Below, piece after piece: positions 28,040-37,850 of a DNA stretch of 64,000 bases; the stretch's first letter is position 1; the number at the start of each line of letters is the position of its first letter. A model generated the notes under the pieces. That model saw only the letters and a program-made list of their open reading frames with translations. It was not told the DNA's origin and did no database searches. A program made the position numbers and the translations under genes. The stretch is taken from NCBI RefSeq assembly GCF_000967725.1, contig NZ_JXYE01000002.1, positions 1,178,001-1,242,000 on the forward strand, written 5' to 3'. The stretch comes from Loktanella sp. S4079. Its GTDB lineage: Bacteria > Pseudomonadota > Alphaproteobacteria > Rhodobacterales > Rhodobacteraceae.

Positions 28040-28921
28040 TTACTCAGCGATGGCGCTACCCACGTCTGATTTTAGGTAGTTAAAGAAATCGTTGTCCGGC
28101 GACAAAACCATGGTGGTGTTATCCCCCTTAAGCGAGTTCTGATAGGCCGTCATCGAACGGTAGAATTCAAAGAACTCGGGATCGGCGCCAAATGCTTCGG
28201 CAAAGATGCGGTTGCGCTCACCGTCAGCCTCACCACGGATCACCAAGGCTTCGCGGCGTGCTTCTGAACGTAGCTCAACCGCTGTCCGGTCGGCCGCGGC
28301 CTGAATACGCTGCTGCGCCTCACGGCCACGCGCGCGCAGGTCAGCCGCCTCTTCGTCACGTTCTGCGATCATGCGGGCAAAGGTCGCTGTCTGGTTTTCT
28401 GTCGGCAAGTCAGTACGTTTCAGACGTACATCGATAATCGACAAACCAAGGTTCTCAGCACGGGTGTTTGTCCGGTCACGAATTCGGTTCATAAGTGTTG
28501 CACGATCAACTGACAAAATGTCGTTCGAAGTCACTGAACCCAGAACTTCACGGATACTATCGTCAAGAATCTTATCCAAAGAGCTGGCAGCATTTGCTTG
28601 CCCGCCTGAACCAACAGCCTGACGGAATTTGGTGACGTCTTCGATGCGATAACGGGCAAAAGCATCAACAATCAGGATACGTTGATCCTCTGGGATGACA
28701 CGAATTTGCGCAGGGTCACGCGACAAGATCAGATCGCTGTAAGGCACGACCTCATCAAAGAACGGCACTTTGAACGCGAGGCCCGGATCTTCGTGGACTT
28801 GTACGACGCGGCCGAACCGCAACACGAGCTTTTTCTCGCGCTCATCAACGATGAACATCGATGAAAGTGCGACCATCAGCAAGACAGCCAAGACCGGTAG
28901 GATAAATGCAGAGCGTTTCAT
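28040..28921 (-). CDS. hflC: FtsH protease modulator HflC
   Basis: HflC forms, with HflK, the large periplasm-facing SPFH complex that surrounds and restrains the membrane protease FtsH. The 293-residue protein has one N-terminal membrane helix (AFILPVLAVLLMVALSSMF), the SPFH domain start FIVDEREKKLVLRFGRVV, then SIIDVRLKRTDLP, a coiled-coil rich in Glu/Arg/Ala (about 190-230) and FEFYRSMTAYQ near the C-terminus. These are standard HflC blocks. The start overlaps the hflK stop as TAATG, so the two are coupled. Confidence 0.96.
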   Translation of the reverse strand: MKRSAFILPVLAVLLMVALSSMFIVDEREKKLVLRFGRVVQVHEDPGLAFKVPFFDEVVPYSDLILSRDPAQIRVIPEDQRILIVDAFARYRIEDVTKFRQAVGSGGQANAASSLDKILDDSIREVLGSVTSNDILSVDRATLMNRIRDRTNTRAENLGLSIIDVRLKRTDLPTENQTATFARMIAERDEEAADLRARGREAQQRIQAAADRTAVELRSEARREALVIRGEADGERNRIFAEAFGADPEFFEFYRSMTAYQNSLKGDNTTMVLSPDNDFFNYLKSDVGSAIAE

Positions 28922-30102
28922 TAGTTTGACCCTCCGGAACGGCGTAGTTCATTCAACGGCAGATACGGCACGACGCCCTGTCCACCCTCTTTATCTTCAT
29001 CAAGCAGGATGACATCGACCCCACCAATGACCTGTTCCATGGTCTCCAGATAGATCCGTTTCCGGGTCACTTCAGGGGCAAGATCATATTGCTCGCGCAC
29101 AGCGCTAAAGCGTGATGCCTCACCTAGGGCGGTGTTCACAACCTCGGCACGGTAACCTTCGGCCTGCTCTAGCATTTGTGCGGCTTCACCGCGGGCCTCA
29201 GCGACAACGCGGTTCGCATAGGCATCTGCGACGTTTTGCAAACGTGCACCCTCTTGCTCAGCGTTTTGCACCTCGCGGAAGGCATCAAACGGTGAAGTGA
29301 GCGAGATGTTACCTTCGGCGTCGGTCACCTCGACACGAATGTCAGGCGCTTCGGCCTTGTTCAGGTTCACACGGACAATGTTCACGCCACTTTGGTATTC
29401 ATCCAAAGTTTGCTGGATCAGAACCTCAAGACGTTCGCTGATCACACCACGGTTCGTGTTCAGAATTGGTGTCAGATCAGATTGCGCAATAATCTCACGC
29501 ATGGCGGATTCCGCCACGGCACGGATCGTGGCAACTGGGTCTTGCAGTGTAAACTTGAACTCGGCAGGATCTTCGATGTTCCACACAACTTGGAAATCGA
29601 CATCCACGATGTTTTCATCGCCCGTCAGCATCAAACCGGCCTCTTGACCGCTGGTCGATGTACCAATGTCGATCCGTTGTTCTTCGGTCACTGCGACCTT
29701 TTCGTAGGTCACCAAAGGCCATGGCGCAAAGTTCAGACCAGGTTCGCCAACCTCGGTGAATTTGCCCAAGAACAGCTCGACGGATTTTTCCTCGGGTTTA
29801 ACGGTGTAAAAAGATGCAAACGCCCAAAGAAGCGCTGCCCCCACGACGCCAACGCCAACCATACCACGTGTGATTTCTGGGCCGCCGTCGCTGCCGCCGC
29901 CATTTGTCGGACGGTTGCTGCGATTATCACCGCGCCCACCCATCAAAACACGAAGCTGTTCGCGACCCTTGTTTACCAGATCATCAATCTCGGACATGCC
30001 AGAATCGTTGCCGGGTTTCCGCCCGCCACCACGATTACGGTCATCGCCTCCACCGCCGCTGTTTCCGCCGCCGCCCCACGGGCCACCAGAGTTTCCTGCC
30101 AT
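28921..30102 (-). CDS. hflK: FtsH protease modulator HflK
   Basis: A 393-residue SPFH protein. It has a long Gly/Asn/Arg-rich cytoplasmic N-terminus (GGPWGGGGNSGGGGDDRNRGG), one membrane helix near residue 80, the SPFH start FYTVKPEEKSVELFLGKF, and the NLNKAEAPDIRVEVTDA and RKRIYLETMEQVIGG segments that mark HflK. Together with HflC it regulates FtsH. An AGGGAAG sequence precedes the ATG by about 12 bases. The gor gene is upstream on the same strand after about 75 bases. Confidence 0.96.
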   Translation of the reverse strand: MAGNSGGPWGGGGNSGGGGDDRNRGGGRKPGNDSGMSEIDDLVNKGREQLRVLMGGRGDNRSNRPTNGGGSDGGPEITRGMVGVGVVGAALLWAFASFYTVKPEEKSVELFLGKFTEVGEPGLNFAPWPLVTYEKVAVTEEQRIDIGTSTSGQEAGLMLTGDENIVDVDFQVVWNIEDPAEFKFTLQDPVATIRAVAESAMREIIAQSDLTPILNTNRGVISERLEVLIQQTLDEYQSGVNIVRVNLNKAEAPDIRVEVTDAEGNISLTSPFDAFREVQNAEQEGARLQNVADAYANRVVAEARGEAAQMLEQAEGYRAEVVNTALGEASRFSAVREQYDLAPEVTRKRIYLETMEQVIGGVDVILLDEDKEGGQGVVPYLPLNELRRSGGSN

Positions 30103-30178
30103 ATTTGTCTCAGCTTCCCTTATTCTTCAGCCAATGTCTTGGCTGTCATAATGCCATGTGTGCCATCAGACCGCAAAA

Positions 30179-31534
30179 TCAAGCGGTCCTGACGGGCTCT
30201 TTCATTGTTACAAGCTCTTCTGCCATGGTCGGATGGACCGCAACTGTTCGGTCAAAGTCTTCTTTGGTTGCGCCCATTTTCACCGCGATACCAGCAAGTT
30301 GGATCATTTCGCCTGCGTGGTCGGCCACGATATGACAACCCAGTACTTTGCGGGTCTCGGCGCAGACGATCAATTTCATCAAAACGCGGTCATCGCGCCC
30401 TGCGAAGCCATGATTCATCGGTTTGAACGACGTGGAATAGACTTCGATTGGACCGTTTTCTGCAGCCTCTTCCTCGGTCAGGCCGATGGTGCCAAGTTCA
30501 GGTTGCGTAAAGACAGCGGACGGTATCAGGTCGTGATCAACCGGTGTCGGGTTCCCCTTAAACACTGTCTCGACAAAGGCCATGCCCTCGCGAATAGCAA
30601 CCGGAGTTAGCTGCACACGATCAGTCACATCGCCAATCGCAAAGATCGAAGGGACCTTTGTCTGGCTGTACTGATCCACGATGATTTCGCCCCTACGGCC
30701 CAGTTCAACGCCAACTTCGGCCAGCCCCATGCCCTCGGTATTTGGCGCGCGGCCGGTGGCAAACATCACCTGATCATAGATCGCTTCGCTACCATTGGTG
30801 GCTTGGACCCAAATGCCTTCATCGCGTTTTTCCATCTTTAGAACATTCGTCCCCAGATGCAGATCGACACCCTTTGCACGCATGCCTTCGGCAACCAGCC
30901 CGCGTGCCTCATTGTCGAAGCCGCGCAAGATTTGCTCTCCGCGATAAAACTGCGTCACCTTGCAACCAAGACCATTCATGATCCCCGCAAATTCCGAAGC
31001 AATATACCCACCACCAACGATCAAAATCGACTTGGGCAGTTGTTCCAGATTAAAGACCTCGTTCGAGGTGATCCCATATTCCGCGCCTTCGATATGCGGT
31101 AGGACGGGGCGTCCACCAGTTGCGACCAAAATATGCTTCGCAGTGATGTCTTCGCCCGTGGACAGGGTAACAGTATGAGCATCTTTGATCGTTGCGCGCG
31201 CGTCATAAATCGTAACGTCTGATCCGTTCAGCAGCTTGCGGTAAATCCCCTCAAGCCGTTCCAGCTCGGCATCCAGTTTACCGCGAAAACGCGGCCAGTC
31301 GAATGCGCCGTCAGTGACGTCCCAACCGTAGGCGCGCGCATCTTCGAACATCTCAGAATAGGTTGATGCGAACACCATGAGCTTCTTGGGCACACAGCCC
31401 CGGATCACACAGGTGCCACCCATGCGAAATTCCTCGGCCAAAGCGACTTTGGCACCGGTTGCCGCCGCAACGCGGCCGGCACGCACACCACCAGAACCAC
31501 CACCAATGACAAAGAGGTCATAGTCAAATGTCAT
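30179..31534 (-). CDS. gor: Glutathione-disulfide reductase
   Basis: A 451-residue FAD/NADPH enzyme that regenerates reduced glutathione. It has the FAD loop VIGGGSGGVRAGR, redox cysteines C42 and C47 in GGTCVIRGCVPKK, the NADPH fold VGGGYIASEFAGI, and the C-terminal catalytic H434 in AVHPTMAEEL. The GGTCVxRGCxPKK motif is of the plant/alphaproteobacterial glutathione-reductase type. It lies between rpiA (36 bases upstream) and hflK, all on the minus strand. Confidence 0.95.
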   Translation of the reverse strand: MTFDYDLFVIGGGSGGVRAGRVAAATGAKVALAEEFRMGGTCVIRGCVPKKLMVFASTYSEMFEDARAYGWDVTDGAFDWPRFRGKLDAELERLEGIYRKLLNGSDVTIYDARATIKDAHTVTLSTGEDITAKHILVATGGRPVLPHIEGAEYGITSNEVFNLEQLPKSILIVGGGYIASEFAGIMNGLGCKVTQFYRGEQILRGFDNEARGLVAEGMRAKGVDLHLGTNVLKMEKRDEGIWVQATNGSEAIYDQVMFATGRAPNTEGMGLAEVGVELGRRGEIIVDQYSQTKVPSIFAIGDVTDRVQLTPVAIREGMAFVETVFKGNPTPVDHDLIPSAVFTQPELGTIGLTEEEAAENGPIEVYSTSFKPMNHGFAGRDDRVLMKLIVCAETRKVLGCHIVADHAGEMIQLAGIAVKMGATKEDFDRTVAVHPTMAEELVTMKEPVRTA

Positions 31535-31570
31535 AAGCAGGCTCCATTCTGTTTTGCCAAGATCACAGGG

Positions 31571-32359
31571 TCAGTCACCCAGATCCGTAAAGATGTTATC
31601 ATCGTCGCGCAGGTCAAAACGCACGACCTCGTCAATGTCGTTGCTCAGGTCGCGAACGTCCACACGCCCGTCGCCATGCCCAACGATCACCACGTCACAG
31701 ATATCGATGAACAAACCGTTTTCAACCAGCCCTGGGATTTGATTTAATGCGAGGCTTAACTGATGCGGATTGCCAATACGCTTGAGGTGTAGGTCAAAGA
31801 TAAAGTTGCCCTCGTCCGAAATGAACGGTTTGTCGCCATTCATGCGTTGGGTCACTTCGCGGCCCAAAACATCCATCCCGACCAGCGTTTCTTCGATCAG
31901 TTTTTTTGTGATATTTGCGCCAAATGGGATCACCTCGACGGGCAAGGGAAAGGCACCAAGCGTGTCTACCTTTTTGCTGGCGTCAGCGATGACAATCATG
32001 CGTTCGCTGGCGGTCGCCACGACCTTTTCCTGCAAATGCGCACCGCCGCCACCTTTGATCAGCGTCAGATTGCTATCGTATTCGTCAGCACCGTCGATGG
32101 TCACGTCGAGCCATTTAGCCTCGTCCAGTGTGATCACCTCGATACCAACCTTACGCGCGAGGTCTGCGGTACGTGTCGATGTTGGCACACCTTTGATTTT
32201 CAATCCTTCTTCGCGAACCATTTCGCCAAGACACTGCACCAACCACGCTGCGGTAGAACCCGTCCCAAGGCCCACCTTCATCCCGGTTTCGACGTATTCC
32301 GTCGCCTGCTTTGCCGCAAGAAATTTCGCTTTGTCGATTGGTGACAATTCACTCGCCAT
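31571..32359 (-). CDS. rpiA: Ribose-5-phosphate isomerase A
   Basis: RpiA interconverts ribose-5-phosphate and ribulose-5-phosphate. The 262-residue protein has VGLGTGSTAAWLV (phosphate loop), DVTIDGADEYD and LIKGGGGAHLQEKVVA with the catalytic Glu/Lys pair, and DEGNFIFDLHL. The C-terminus is about 30 residues longer than the E. coli enzyme and acidic. It probably shares a transcript with gor. Confidence 0.95.
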   Translation of the reverse strand: MASELSPIDKAKFLAAKQATEYVETGMKVGLGTGSTAAWLVQCLGEMVREEGLKIKGVPTSTRTADLARKVGIEVITLDEAKWLDVTIDGADEYDSNLTLIKGGGGAHLQEKVVATASERMIVIADASKKVDTLGAFPLPVEVIPFGANITKKLIEETLVGMDVLGREVTQRMNGDKPFISDEGNFIFDLHLKRIGNPHQLSLALNQIPGLVENGLFIDICDVVIVGHGDGRVDVRDLSNDIDEVVRFDLRDDDNIFTDLGD

Positions 32360-32515
32360 CTGCTTACTCCCCAGTAGTCGCTCAAACTTATAAGCAAGAT
32401 GTTAACAGGGTGCGAGACCCCATTTGCTGTTAATATACTTGGACTTGATGCGTTTTTCTTGTGAAACCGTCGTATTTAAGCAGTTGTACCCCCAATCAGA
32501 CGCTAATCTAGACCT

Positions 32516-33202
32516 ATGGAAAACAAACTCCGCCTGCATTACGCCCCCGACAACGCTTCGCTTTGCGTTCGCCTCACCCTCGAGGAACTGGGCCTGCCCT
32601 ACGAAACGACCTTGGTTGACCGAAGCACCTCGGCGCATAAGTCACCAGCCTATCTTGCGCTCAATCCGAACGGGCTGATCCCGGTTCTGGAAACACCCAG
32701 TGGACCGATGTTTGAAACCGCGGCGATATTGCTTTGGCTCGCGGATCGCAAAGGGCAGATGATCCCAGCCATTGATGCGGCTGAGCGCGTTCAATCCATT
32801 CAATGGCTGTTTTGGATATCGAACACATTCCACACGTCATTACGCATGTTGTTCTACCCCGACAAATACACAAATGCTGACGTCGAAGATTTCCGTGCTG
32901 TCACCCGAAACCGTCTGATCGATCAACTGACGATGCTTGACCAAGCTTCCACTGTATCGTGGCGTGACAGCGATGAGGCGAGCATTCATGCCTGTTACCT
33001 GGCGCCGCTGCTGCGCTGGTGTGCGCTCTATGGGGGCAACACCGAATGGTTTGACCTCAAACAATACCCGAACCTGCTATCTTTTGCGCGTCGTTTTGAA
33101 CAACGGCCTGCGATGCTGCGCGCAGCCAAAAGCGAGGGGCTGGGCCCGACACCGATTTCAGCTCCCTCCCCTTGCTGTCCACCCGAAGGGGTCGCCCTCT
33201 GA
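32516..33202 (+). CDS. Glutathione S-transferase family protein
   Basis: A 228-residue two-domain GST. The N-terminal thioredoxin fold (KLRLHYAPDNASLCVRLTLEELGLPYE) has the cis-Pro loop NPNGLIPVLE and the glutathione-contacting E-T/S pair in MFETAAILLWLAD; the rest is the all-helical domain. Ser or Cys at 15-17 (NASLC) would be the active-site residue, as in beta/zeta-like GSTs. The stop overlaps the sdaA start as TGATG. The C-terminal tail (PSPCCPPEGVAL) is unusually Pro/Cys-rich. Confidence 0.88.
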   Translation: MENKLRLHYAPDNASLCVRLTLEELGLPYETTLVDRSTSAHKSPAYLALNPNGLIPVLETPSGPMFETAAILLWLADRKGQMIPAIDAAERVQSIQWLFWISNTFHTSLRMLFYPDKYTNADVEDFRAVTRNRLIDQLTMLDQASTVSWRDSDEASIHACYLAPLLRWCALYGGNTEWFDLKQYPNLLSFARRFEQRPAMLRAAKSEGLGPTPISAPSPCCPPEGVAL

Positions 33203-34575
33203 TGTTTTTATCTGTGTTCGATATGTTTAAAGTCGGTGTTGGGCCATCGTCATCCCATACGATTGGCCCGATGGTCGCCGCCGCCCGGTTTTTGGATCAT
33301 CTGCGCGCGCAACCTTTCACTGTCGAAGGTGTCCGCGCGTCGCTCCACGGTAGCCTTGCCTTTACTGGTGTCGGCCACGCCACGGATCGTGCGGTCATCT
33401 TGGGATTAGCCGGTTTTCGCGCCGATGATTACGACGCAGAGAAGGCCGAGACCGAATTCGCCCGGATTGCAGCCGAAAAAACCGTTCAGCCAGAGGGACT
33501 TGGCACCCTACGCTTTCACCCCAAAGAGGACCTGATTTTCGACTATGGACCAGCACTGACTGGTCACGCCAATGGTTTGATTTTGGCAGGGACAGACGGA
33601 CAGGGTGATATACTTACCCAAATCACTTACTATTCGATAGGTGGTGGATTTGTCCTGACAGAAGCTGAACTCAGCGCTGGCAAAGACACCGATGATGGCC
33701 CTGCGGTCCCTTTTCCATTCCACAATGCGGCGCAAATGCTTGAGATGGCGCGCAAATCAGGCAAATCAATCGCCGCGATGAAGCGTACCAATGAACTCTC
33801 CCGCATATCGCCGCAGACCCTTGATCAGGGGCTGACGCGGATATGGGAGGTGATGAACAATTGCATTGAACGCGGGTTGACCACCGAGGGCACCCTGCCC
33901 GGCGGACTATCCGTTCGCCGCCGCGCCAAGGGGATCTATGATGCATTGATGGCTGAACGCGGGATGAACCTGACTGCGCCGCATACGATCAACGACTATA
34001 TGTCGACCTATGCGATGGCCGTGAACGAAGAAAACGCCGCCGGTGGCCAAGTCGTGACTGCCCCAACCAATGGTGCAGCAGGCGTGGTCCCAGCAACGAT
34101 CCGGTACTGGCTTGATCACATGCCCGGCGCGACGGCAAGCAAAGTACCCGAATTCTTGCTAACCGCTGCTGCAATCGGCGGGCTGATCAAATTTAACGCA
34201 TCCATTTCTGGTGCTGAATGCGGCTGCCAAGCCGAAGTGGGCAGCGCCGCTGCGATGGCCGCAGCGGGGCTAGCCGCTGTAATGGATGGCACGCCCGAGC
34301 AGATTGAAAACGCCGCGGAAATTGCGCTGGAGCATCATCTTGGGATGACCTGTGACCCTGTCAAAGGATTGGTTCAAGTGCCCTGCATCGAACGCAATGG
34401 CCTTGGCGCGATCAAAGCGGTTTCGGCCGCCTCGCTTGCACTTCGTGGTGATGGCCAGCATCTTGTCTCCTTAGACGTTGCTGTTGAAACCATGCGCCAA
34501 ACCGGGGTCGACATGTCCGAAAAGTACAAAGAAACCGCGCTTGGGGGCTTAGCGGTCAATGTCCCAAACTGCTGA
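33202..34575 (+). CDS. sdaA: L-serine ammonia-lyase, iron-sulfur dependent
   Basis: A 457-residue single-chain L-serine dehydratase that converts serine to pyruvate and ammonia using a 4Fe-4S cluster. The beta-domain start [19 protein letters not shown], the [18 protein letters not shown] core ([14 protein letters not shown]) and the cluster cysteines in [11 protein letters not shown] and [14 protein letters not shown] are all present. The ATG at 33202 overlaps the GST stop; ten further in-frame residues upstream are rejected. Its end overlaps the EamA transporter gene by 17 bases. Confidence 0.95.
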   Translation: MFLSVFDMFKVGVGPSSSHTIGPMVAAARFLDHLRAQPFTVEGVRASLHGSLAFTGVGHATDRAVILGLAGFRADDYDAEKAETEFARIAAEKTVQPEGLGTLRFHPKEDLIFDYGPALTGHANGLILAGTDGQGDILTQITYYSIGGGFVLTEAELSAGKDTDDGPAVPFPFHNAAQMLEMARKSGKSIAAMKRTNELSRISPQTLDQGLTRIWEVMNNCIERGLTTEGTLPGGLSVRRRAKGIYDALMAERGMNLTAPHTINDYMSTYAMAVNEENAAGGQVVTAPTNGAAGVVPATIRYWLDHMPGATASKVPEFLLTAAAIGGLIKFNASISGAECGCQAEVGSAAAMAAAGLAAVMDGTPEQIENAAEIALEHHLGMTCDPVKGLVQVPCIERNGLGAIKAVSAASLALRGDGQHLVSLDVAVETMRQTGVDMSEKYKETALGGLAVNVPNC

Positions 34576-35467
34576 CAGGCCGTTTTTGGGCGTCATGTTG
34601 ATGCTCGCATTCTGCGTGCTCGCCCCTCTGGGGGACAGTATCGCAAAGCTGCTTGGCGGTGCGGTGCCATTGCTGGTCTTGGTGCTGACCCGGTTCGGTG
34701 TGCAAGCGATCATCCTCGCGCCGATTGTCGTGATGTCAGGGTCACGTTTGCGCCTACCCAAAGGGGCGTTCAGCTGGACGCTTGTTCGTACCATTTTGCA
34801 TATTCTTGGGATTGCCTTGATGTTTACGGCGCTCCGCTATTTGCCGCTCGCTGATGCGCTGGCAATTGCGTTTGTGATGCCGTTCATCATGCTTTTGCTA
34901 GGCTATTTCGTAATGAAAGAGGCCGTCGGCCCGCACCGTATGACGGCCTGCGCCGTAGGTTTCGTGGGCACGCTATTGGTGATTCAACCAAACCTGATCG
35001 AGGTCGGTCCCGCTGCGCTGTTTCCCCTTGGCGTCGCGGTCATATTCGCATTGTTTATGATGGTCACCAGACGCCTCGCGACGCAGATAGACCCGATAAG
35101 GCTTCAGGCAATCAGCGGCTTTCAGGCCTGCGTGATTTTGTTGCCACTGTGTCTGTGGTTCACCCCAACAGGGAATTTACCAGCGGCAATGGGCACTTGG
35201 GGGCTGCTAGCTCTGCTTGGCGGAATTGGAACGCTCGCGCATCTCTTTATGACGTGGAGCCTTAAATTCGCGCCCGCCTCAACGCTTGCACCGATGCAAT
35301 ATTTGGAAATTCCCTTTGGCACTTTGATCGGCTGGGTCATCTTTTCAGATCTACCCAACGGATTGGCCGCTATCGGAATCTTTGTGACGATCAGCGCAGG
35401 CCTTTATATTGTTATCCGCGAGAGACGGCTCGCAGCGCCACATCCAAATGCACACTTGCCAGACTGA
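34559..35467 (+). CDS. EamA/DMT-family transporter
   Basis: A 302-residue membrane protein with about ten helices in two EamA repeats (first about 10-135, second about 145-285). It shows RTILHILGIALMFTALRYLPLADALAIAF and LKFAPASTLAPMQYLEIPFGTLIGW segments typical of drug/metabolite transporters. Substrate unknown; because it overlaps sdaA, an amino acid or serine-derived metabolite is possible. Its 3' end overlaps the convergent thiN gene by about 55 bases. Confidence 0.88.
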   Translation: MSQTADRPFLGVMLMLAFCVLAPLGDSIAKLLGGAVPLLVLVLTRFGVQAIILAPIVVMSGSRLRLPKGAFSWTLVRTILHILGIALMFTALRYLPLADALAIAFVMPFIMLLLGYFVMKEAVGPHRMTACAVGFVGTLLVIQPNLIEVGPAALFPLGVAVIFALFMMVTRRLATQIDPIRLQAISGFQACVILLPLCLWFTPTGNLPAAMGTWGLLALLGGIGTLAHLFMTWSLKFAPASTLAPMQYLEIPFGTLIGWVIFSDLPNGLAAIGIFVTISAGLYIVIRERRLAAPHPNAHLPD

Positions 35468-36074
35468 CCAAAACCGGACCATCCGACCGGACACTTACCG
35501 GCCCTGTAACTTGGTTCGAAGAGCCTATGAAACCATCAGGGCGCATCAGTCGATCTTGAAATGGCCAGCGCACGCCGGTCACCGAAACCATTGTCTCTGC
35601 CAGCGGCATGATCGCAATCCGCGCGCCGACAGGTGCGTCGATTTCGCAAAAGCGCCCAGAAATCACAAAGGAGGCGTCGCAATCATCCACCAACACCACG
35701 CGACGCTCTGAAAACCGTGCCAGAACGTTCAGTGTGGCCAATGTGTGATCAATACGACCACCCGTAAAACCCGCCGCAATAACAACTGGTGCATCAACCC
35801 GGCTGAGCGCCTTTTCGAAATCCGTCGTGTCCTGCTCGGCGATATGGACCAATTGTTCGGCAAATGTGGCACGCGCATGTTCAGAAATACTATCGAGATC
35901 ACCAATTACGGCAATCGGCGTTTTTTCATGCGTCAAAAGGTGATCCGCGCCGCCGTCAACGGCAATAAATTTCTCAACATGCGGTAAAATCAACGTAATC
36001 GTCGCCGGGTTCACCCTTGCGCCACCAACCAAGCAAACCGTATGCTGTTCAGAAACAATCATAGCAGACGACAT
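35412..36074 (-). CDS. thiN: Thiamine diphosphokinase
   Basis: This enzyme pyrophosphorylates thiamine to the cofactor thiamine diphosphate. The protein has FIAVDGGADHLLTHEKTPIAVIGDLDS, then QDTTDFEKAL, then AAGFTGGRIDHTLATLNVL, the three signature blocks of bacterial TPK. The 220-residue start at 36074 has GAGGT at a good distance; ATG codons at 36089 and 36062 are alternatives. It is divergent from the acidic protein gene and converges with the EamA transporter gene over about 55 shared bases. Confidence 0.92.
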   Translation of the reverse strand: MSSAMIVSEQHTVCLVGGARVNPATITLILPHVEKFIAVDGGADHLLTHEKTPIAVIGDLDSISEHARATFAEQLVHIAEQDTTDFEKALSRVDAPVVIAAGFTGGRIDHTLATLNVLARFSERRVVLVDDCDASFVISGRFCEIDAPVGARIAIMPLAETMVSVTGVRWPFQDRLMRPDGFIGSSNQVTGPVSVRSDGPVLVSLASVHLDVALRAVSRG

Positions 36075-36209
36075 CAATTCAGACCTCATTCACAAACATT
36101 CCCCCAAAAGGTCACAAAATGATCCCTAATGTAACCTCATCCTGATCGTGAATGAGAGCAATCCTCAATCGAGCAAACGGCCACTAAAACCGAAGAAAGC
36201 AGACCATCT

Positions 36210-37793
36210 ATGACCAAGAGCAACCAGATTCTAGATGTTTCCTATGGAACATTTTCGTGCCGTTTAGAAGGATTTGAAGACTCCGTCGAGGTCATGAAAA
36301 CCGTCGTGTCCTATTTCCATGAACTCGCCGGGCACGACCGTTTTATGGATGTCGAACCCCAAGCGCCAGATATGGAAGAGCTCGCATTGTTGACCGCGGC
36401 GAAAGCCGATTCAGATGTTGAGATCGCCGGCGAAGGGCACAATGTCGCGCTGCGCGCTGTGGATGAGGATGCCGAAGAAGAAATCGTAGCTGCCGACGAC
36501 GTAGAAGAAATCATAGCAGAAGACGAAACCTTCGAAGATGATGAAGAGATCGCAGAAAACATCGTCGCGGACGATGATATCGACGATGTCGAAGTTGCGG
36601 AAGAAGACGAAGATCCGATTTCTCTGACGGCGCAAGAAGACGACGAAGACGCATTCGACGACGAAGACTTCACGAACATTACCGATGAGGATGAAGAATT
36701 CGTCGAGGATCTCGAAGACGAAGAGCCGCTGCAAGCGGAAGCTCCTGAAGAGCCCGAAGCGTTTGAAGAAGAAGAAAGCATTGCCGCTAAGCTTCAGCGT
36801 ATCCGCGCGGTCGTCGGGCGGGGCCATGTGCAGGCACCTGCGACAGAAACGGCCACCGAAGAAGCGACAACAGCCGCCGATGACGACGAGGAAGAAATTC
36901 CAGTCAACCCGCTGGCGCAGCGCCTCGCTGATTTGGCGAAACGTAACGCTGAACTCGACGCCGAAGAAGCTGCCGAAGCAGAAGCAACTGCTGAGGTTGA
37001 CGAAATCGAAGACGATTACGACGACGAATTGGCCGATGACACCGAGGAACCTCTGGTTCTAACCGCTGCGAACGACGATGGCGGGTCGGCGGATGACGAT
37101 CATTTCGATCTACAAGACGAGGCTGCCGTCGAAACAAATCGCTCTAAGCGAGAAGAGCTTACCGATACACCAGAATCTGCGATGAGCCGGATTTTGATGC
37201 AAACCGACGAGCACCTCAAAGAACCTGAGGGCCGCCGCCATCGCGACGCCTTTGCGCAGCTCAAGGCAGCGGTTGCAGCCACTGAGGCGGCAAAGCAACT
37301 CGGTGACGACGCACCGACCGAGGACCGCGACGAAGCCTTCCGCGAAGACCTTGGCGCGCATGAAGCCGAAATTCAAAGCGAAGTACGCGAATCTGCTCCG
37401 CTCCGGTTGGTGCCTTCGCAACGCACCGAATCTGACGACAAGCCGGTAGACGCAGCCGCAGAACGGCTTCGCAAGATCGCATCAAAGAAAAAGACCGACA
37501 CCACAACGGGTGCTGGTGGTTTCGCCGAGTTCGCGCAACAACAGGGCGCGACTGAGTTGGGTGACCTGCTCGAAGCCGCAGCAGCCTATATCGCTTTTGT
37601 CGAAGGGGACGACGATTTCTCGCGTCCACAGGTGATGAAAAAGGTGCAAAGCGCGACCGCACAGGAAATCACACGTGAAGACGGTCTGCGGTCCTTTGGT
37701 CGCCTGCTGCGCCAGAGCAAGATCGTTAAGCTGAACAATGGACGTTTCCAAGTCGCGGAAAACACACGTTTTCGCCCTGATGCATCTGCATAA
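36210..37793 (+). CDS. Highly acidic conserved protein of unknown function
   Basis: A 527-residue soluble protein. A conserved-looking N-terminal module (ILDVSYGTFSCRLEGFEDSVEVMKTVVSYFHELAGHD, 8-44) is followed by about 250 residues dominated by Asp/Glu. The protein ends with a 70-residue folded-looking module, FVEGDDDFSRPQVMKKV...GLRSFGRLLRQSKIVKLNNGRFQV, that reads like a winged-helix or DNA-binding-type domain. No signal peptide or membrane segment. The family is not one I can name; homologues in this order are often given misleading annotations. A strong terminator follows at once, so it is monocistronic. Confidence 0.75.
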   Translation: MTKSNQILDVSYGTFSCRLEGFEDSVEVMKTVVSYFHELAGHDRFMDVEPQAPDMEELALLTAAKADSDVEIAGEGHNVALRAVDEDAEEEIVAADDVEEIIAEDETFEDDEEIAENIVADDDIDDVEVAEEDEDPISLTAQEDDEDAFDDEDFTNITDEDEEFVEDLEDEEPLQAEAPEEPEAFEEEESIAAKLQRIRAVVGRGHVQAPATETATEEATTAADDDEEEIPVNPLAQRLADLAKRNAELDAEEAAEAEATAEVDEIEDDYDDELADDTEEPLVLTAANDDGGSADDDHFDLQDEAAVETNRSKREELTDTPESAMSRILMQTDEHLKEPEGRRHRDAFAQLKAAVAATEAAKQLGDDAPTEDRDEAFREDLGAHEAEIQSEVRESAPLRLVPSQRTESDDKPVDAAAERLRKIASKKKTDTTTGAGGFAEFAQQQGATELGDLLEAAAAYIAFVEGDDDFSRPQVMKKVQSATAQEITREDGLRSFGRLLRQSKIVKLNNGRFQVAENTRFRPDASA

Positions 37794-37812
37794 GACGTAC
37801 ATCTCATAAAGC

Positions 37813-37844
37813 AAAAAGGCGCGGTCTGATCCGCGCCTTTTTTG
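37813..37844 (+). terminator. Intrinsic terminator after the acidic-protein gene
   Basis: AAAAAGGCGCGG pairs with CCGCGCCTTTTTT around TCTGAT: a 12-bp uninterrupted stem with a T-run on one side and an A-run on the other. It can serve both the plus-strand acidic gene and the minus-strand purA-DUF2842 transcript. Confidence 0.9.
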
Positions 37845-37850
37845 TTTTTT

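Noticed and set aside
36311..36781. 156-residue Ser-rich minus-strand frame
   Set aside because: It is the complement of the GAA/GAC-rich acidic tract; the Ser-rich composition is a mirror of those codons.
36685..37062. Lys/Arg-rich plus-strand frame within the acidic gene
   Set aside because: An out-of-frame reading of the GAA/GAC repeats, with no independent start signals.
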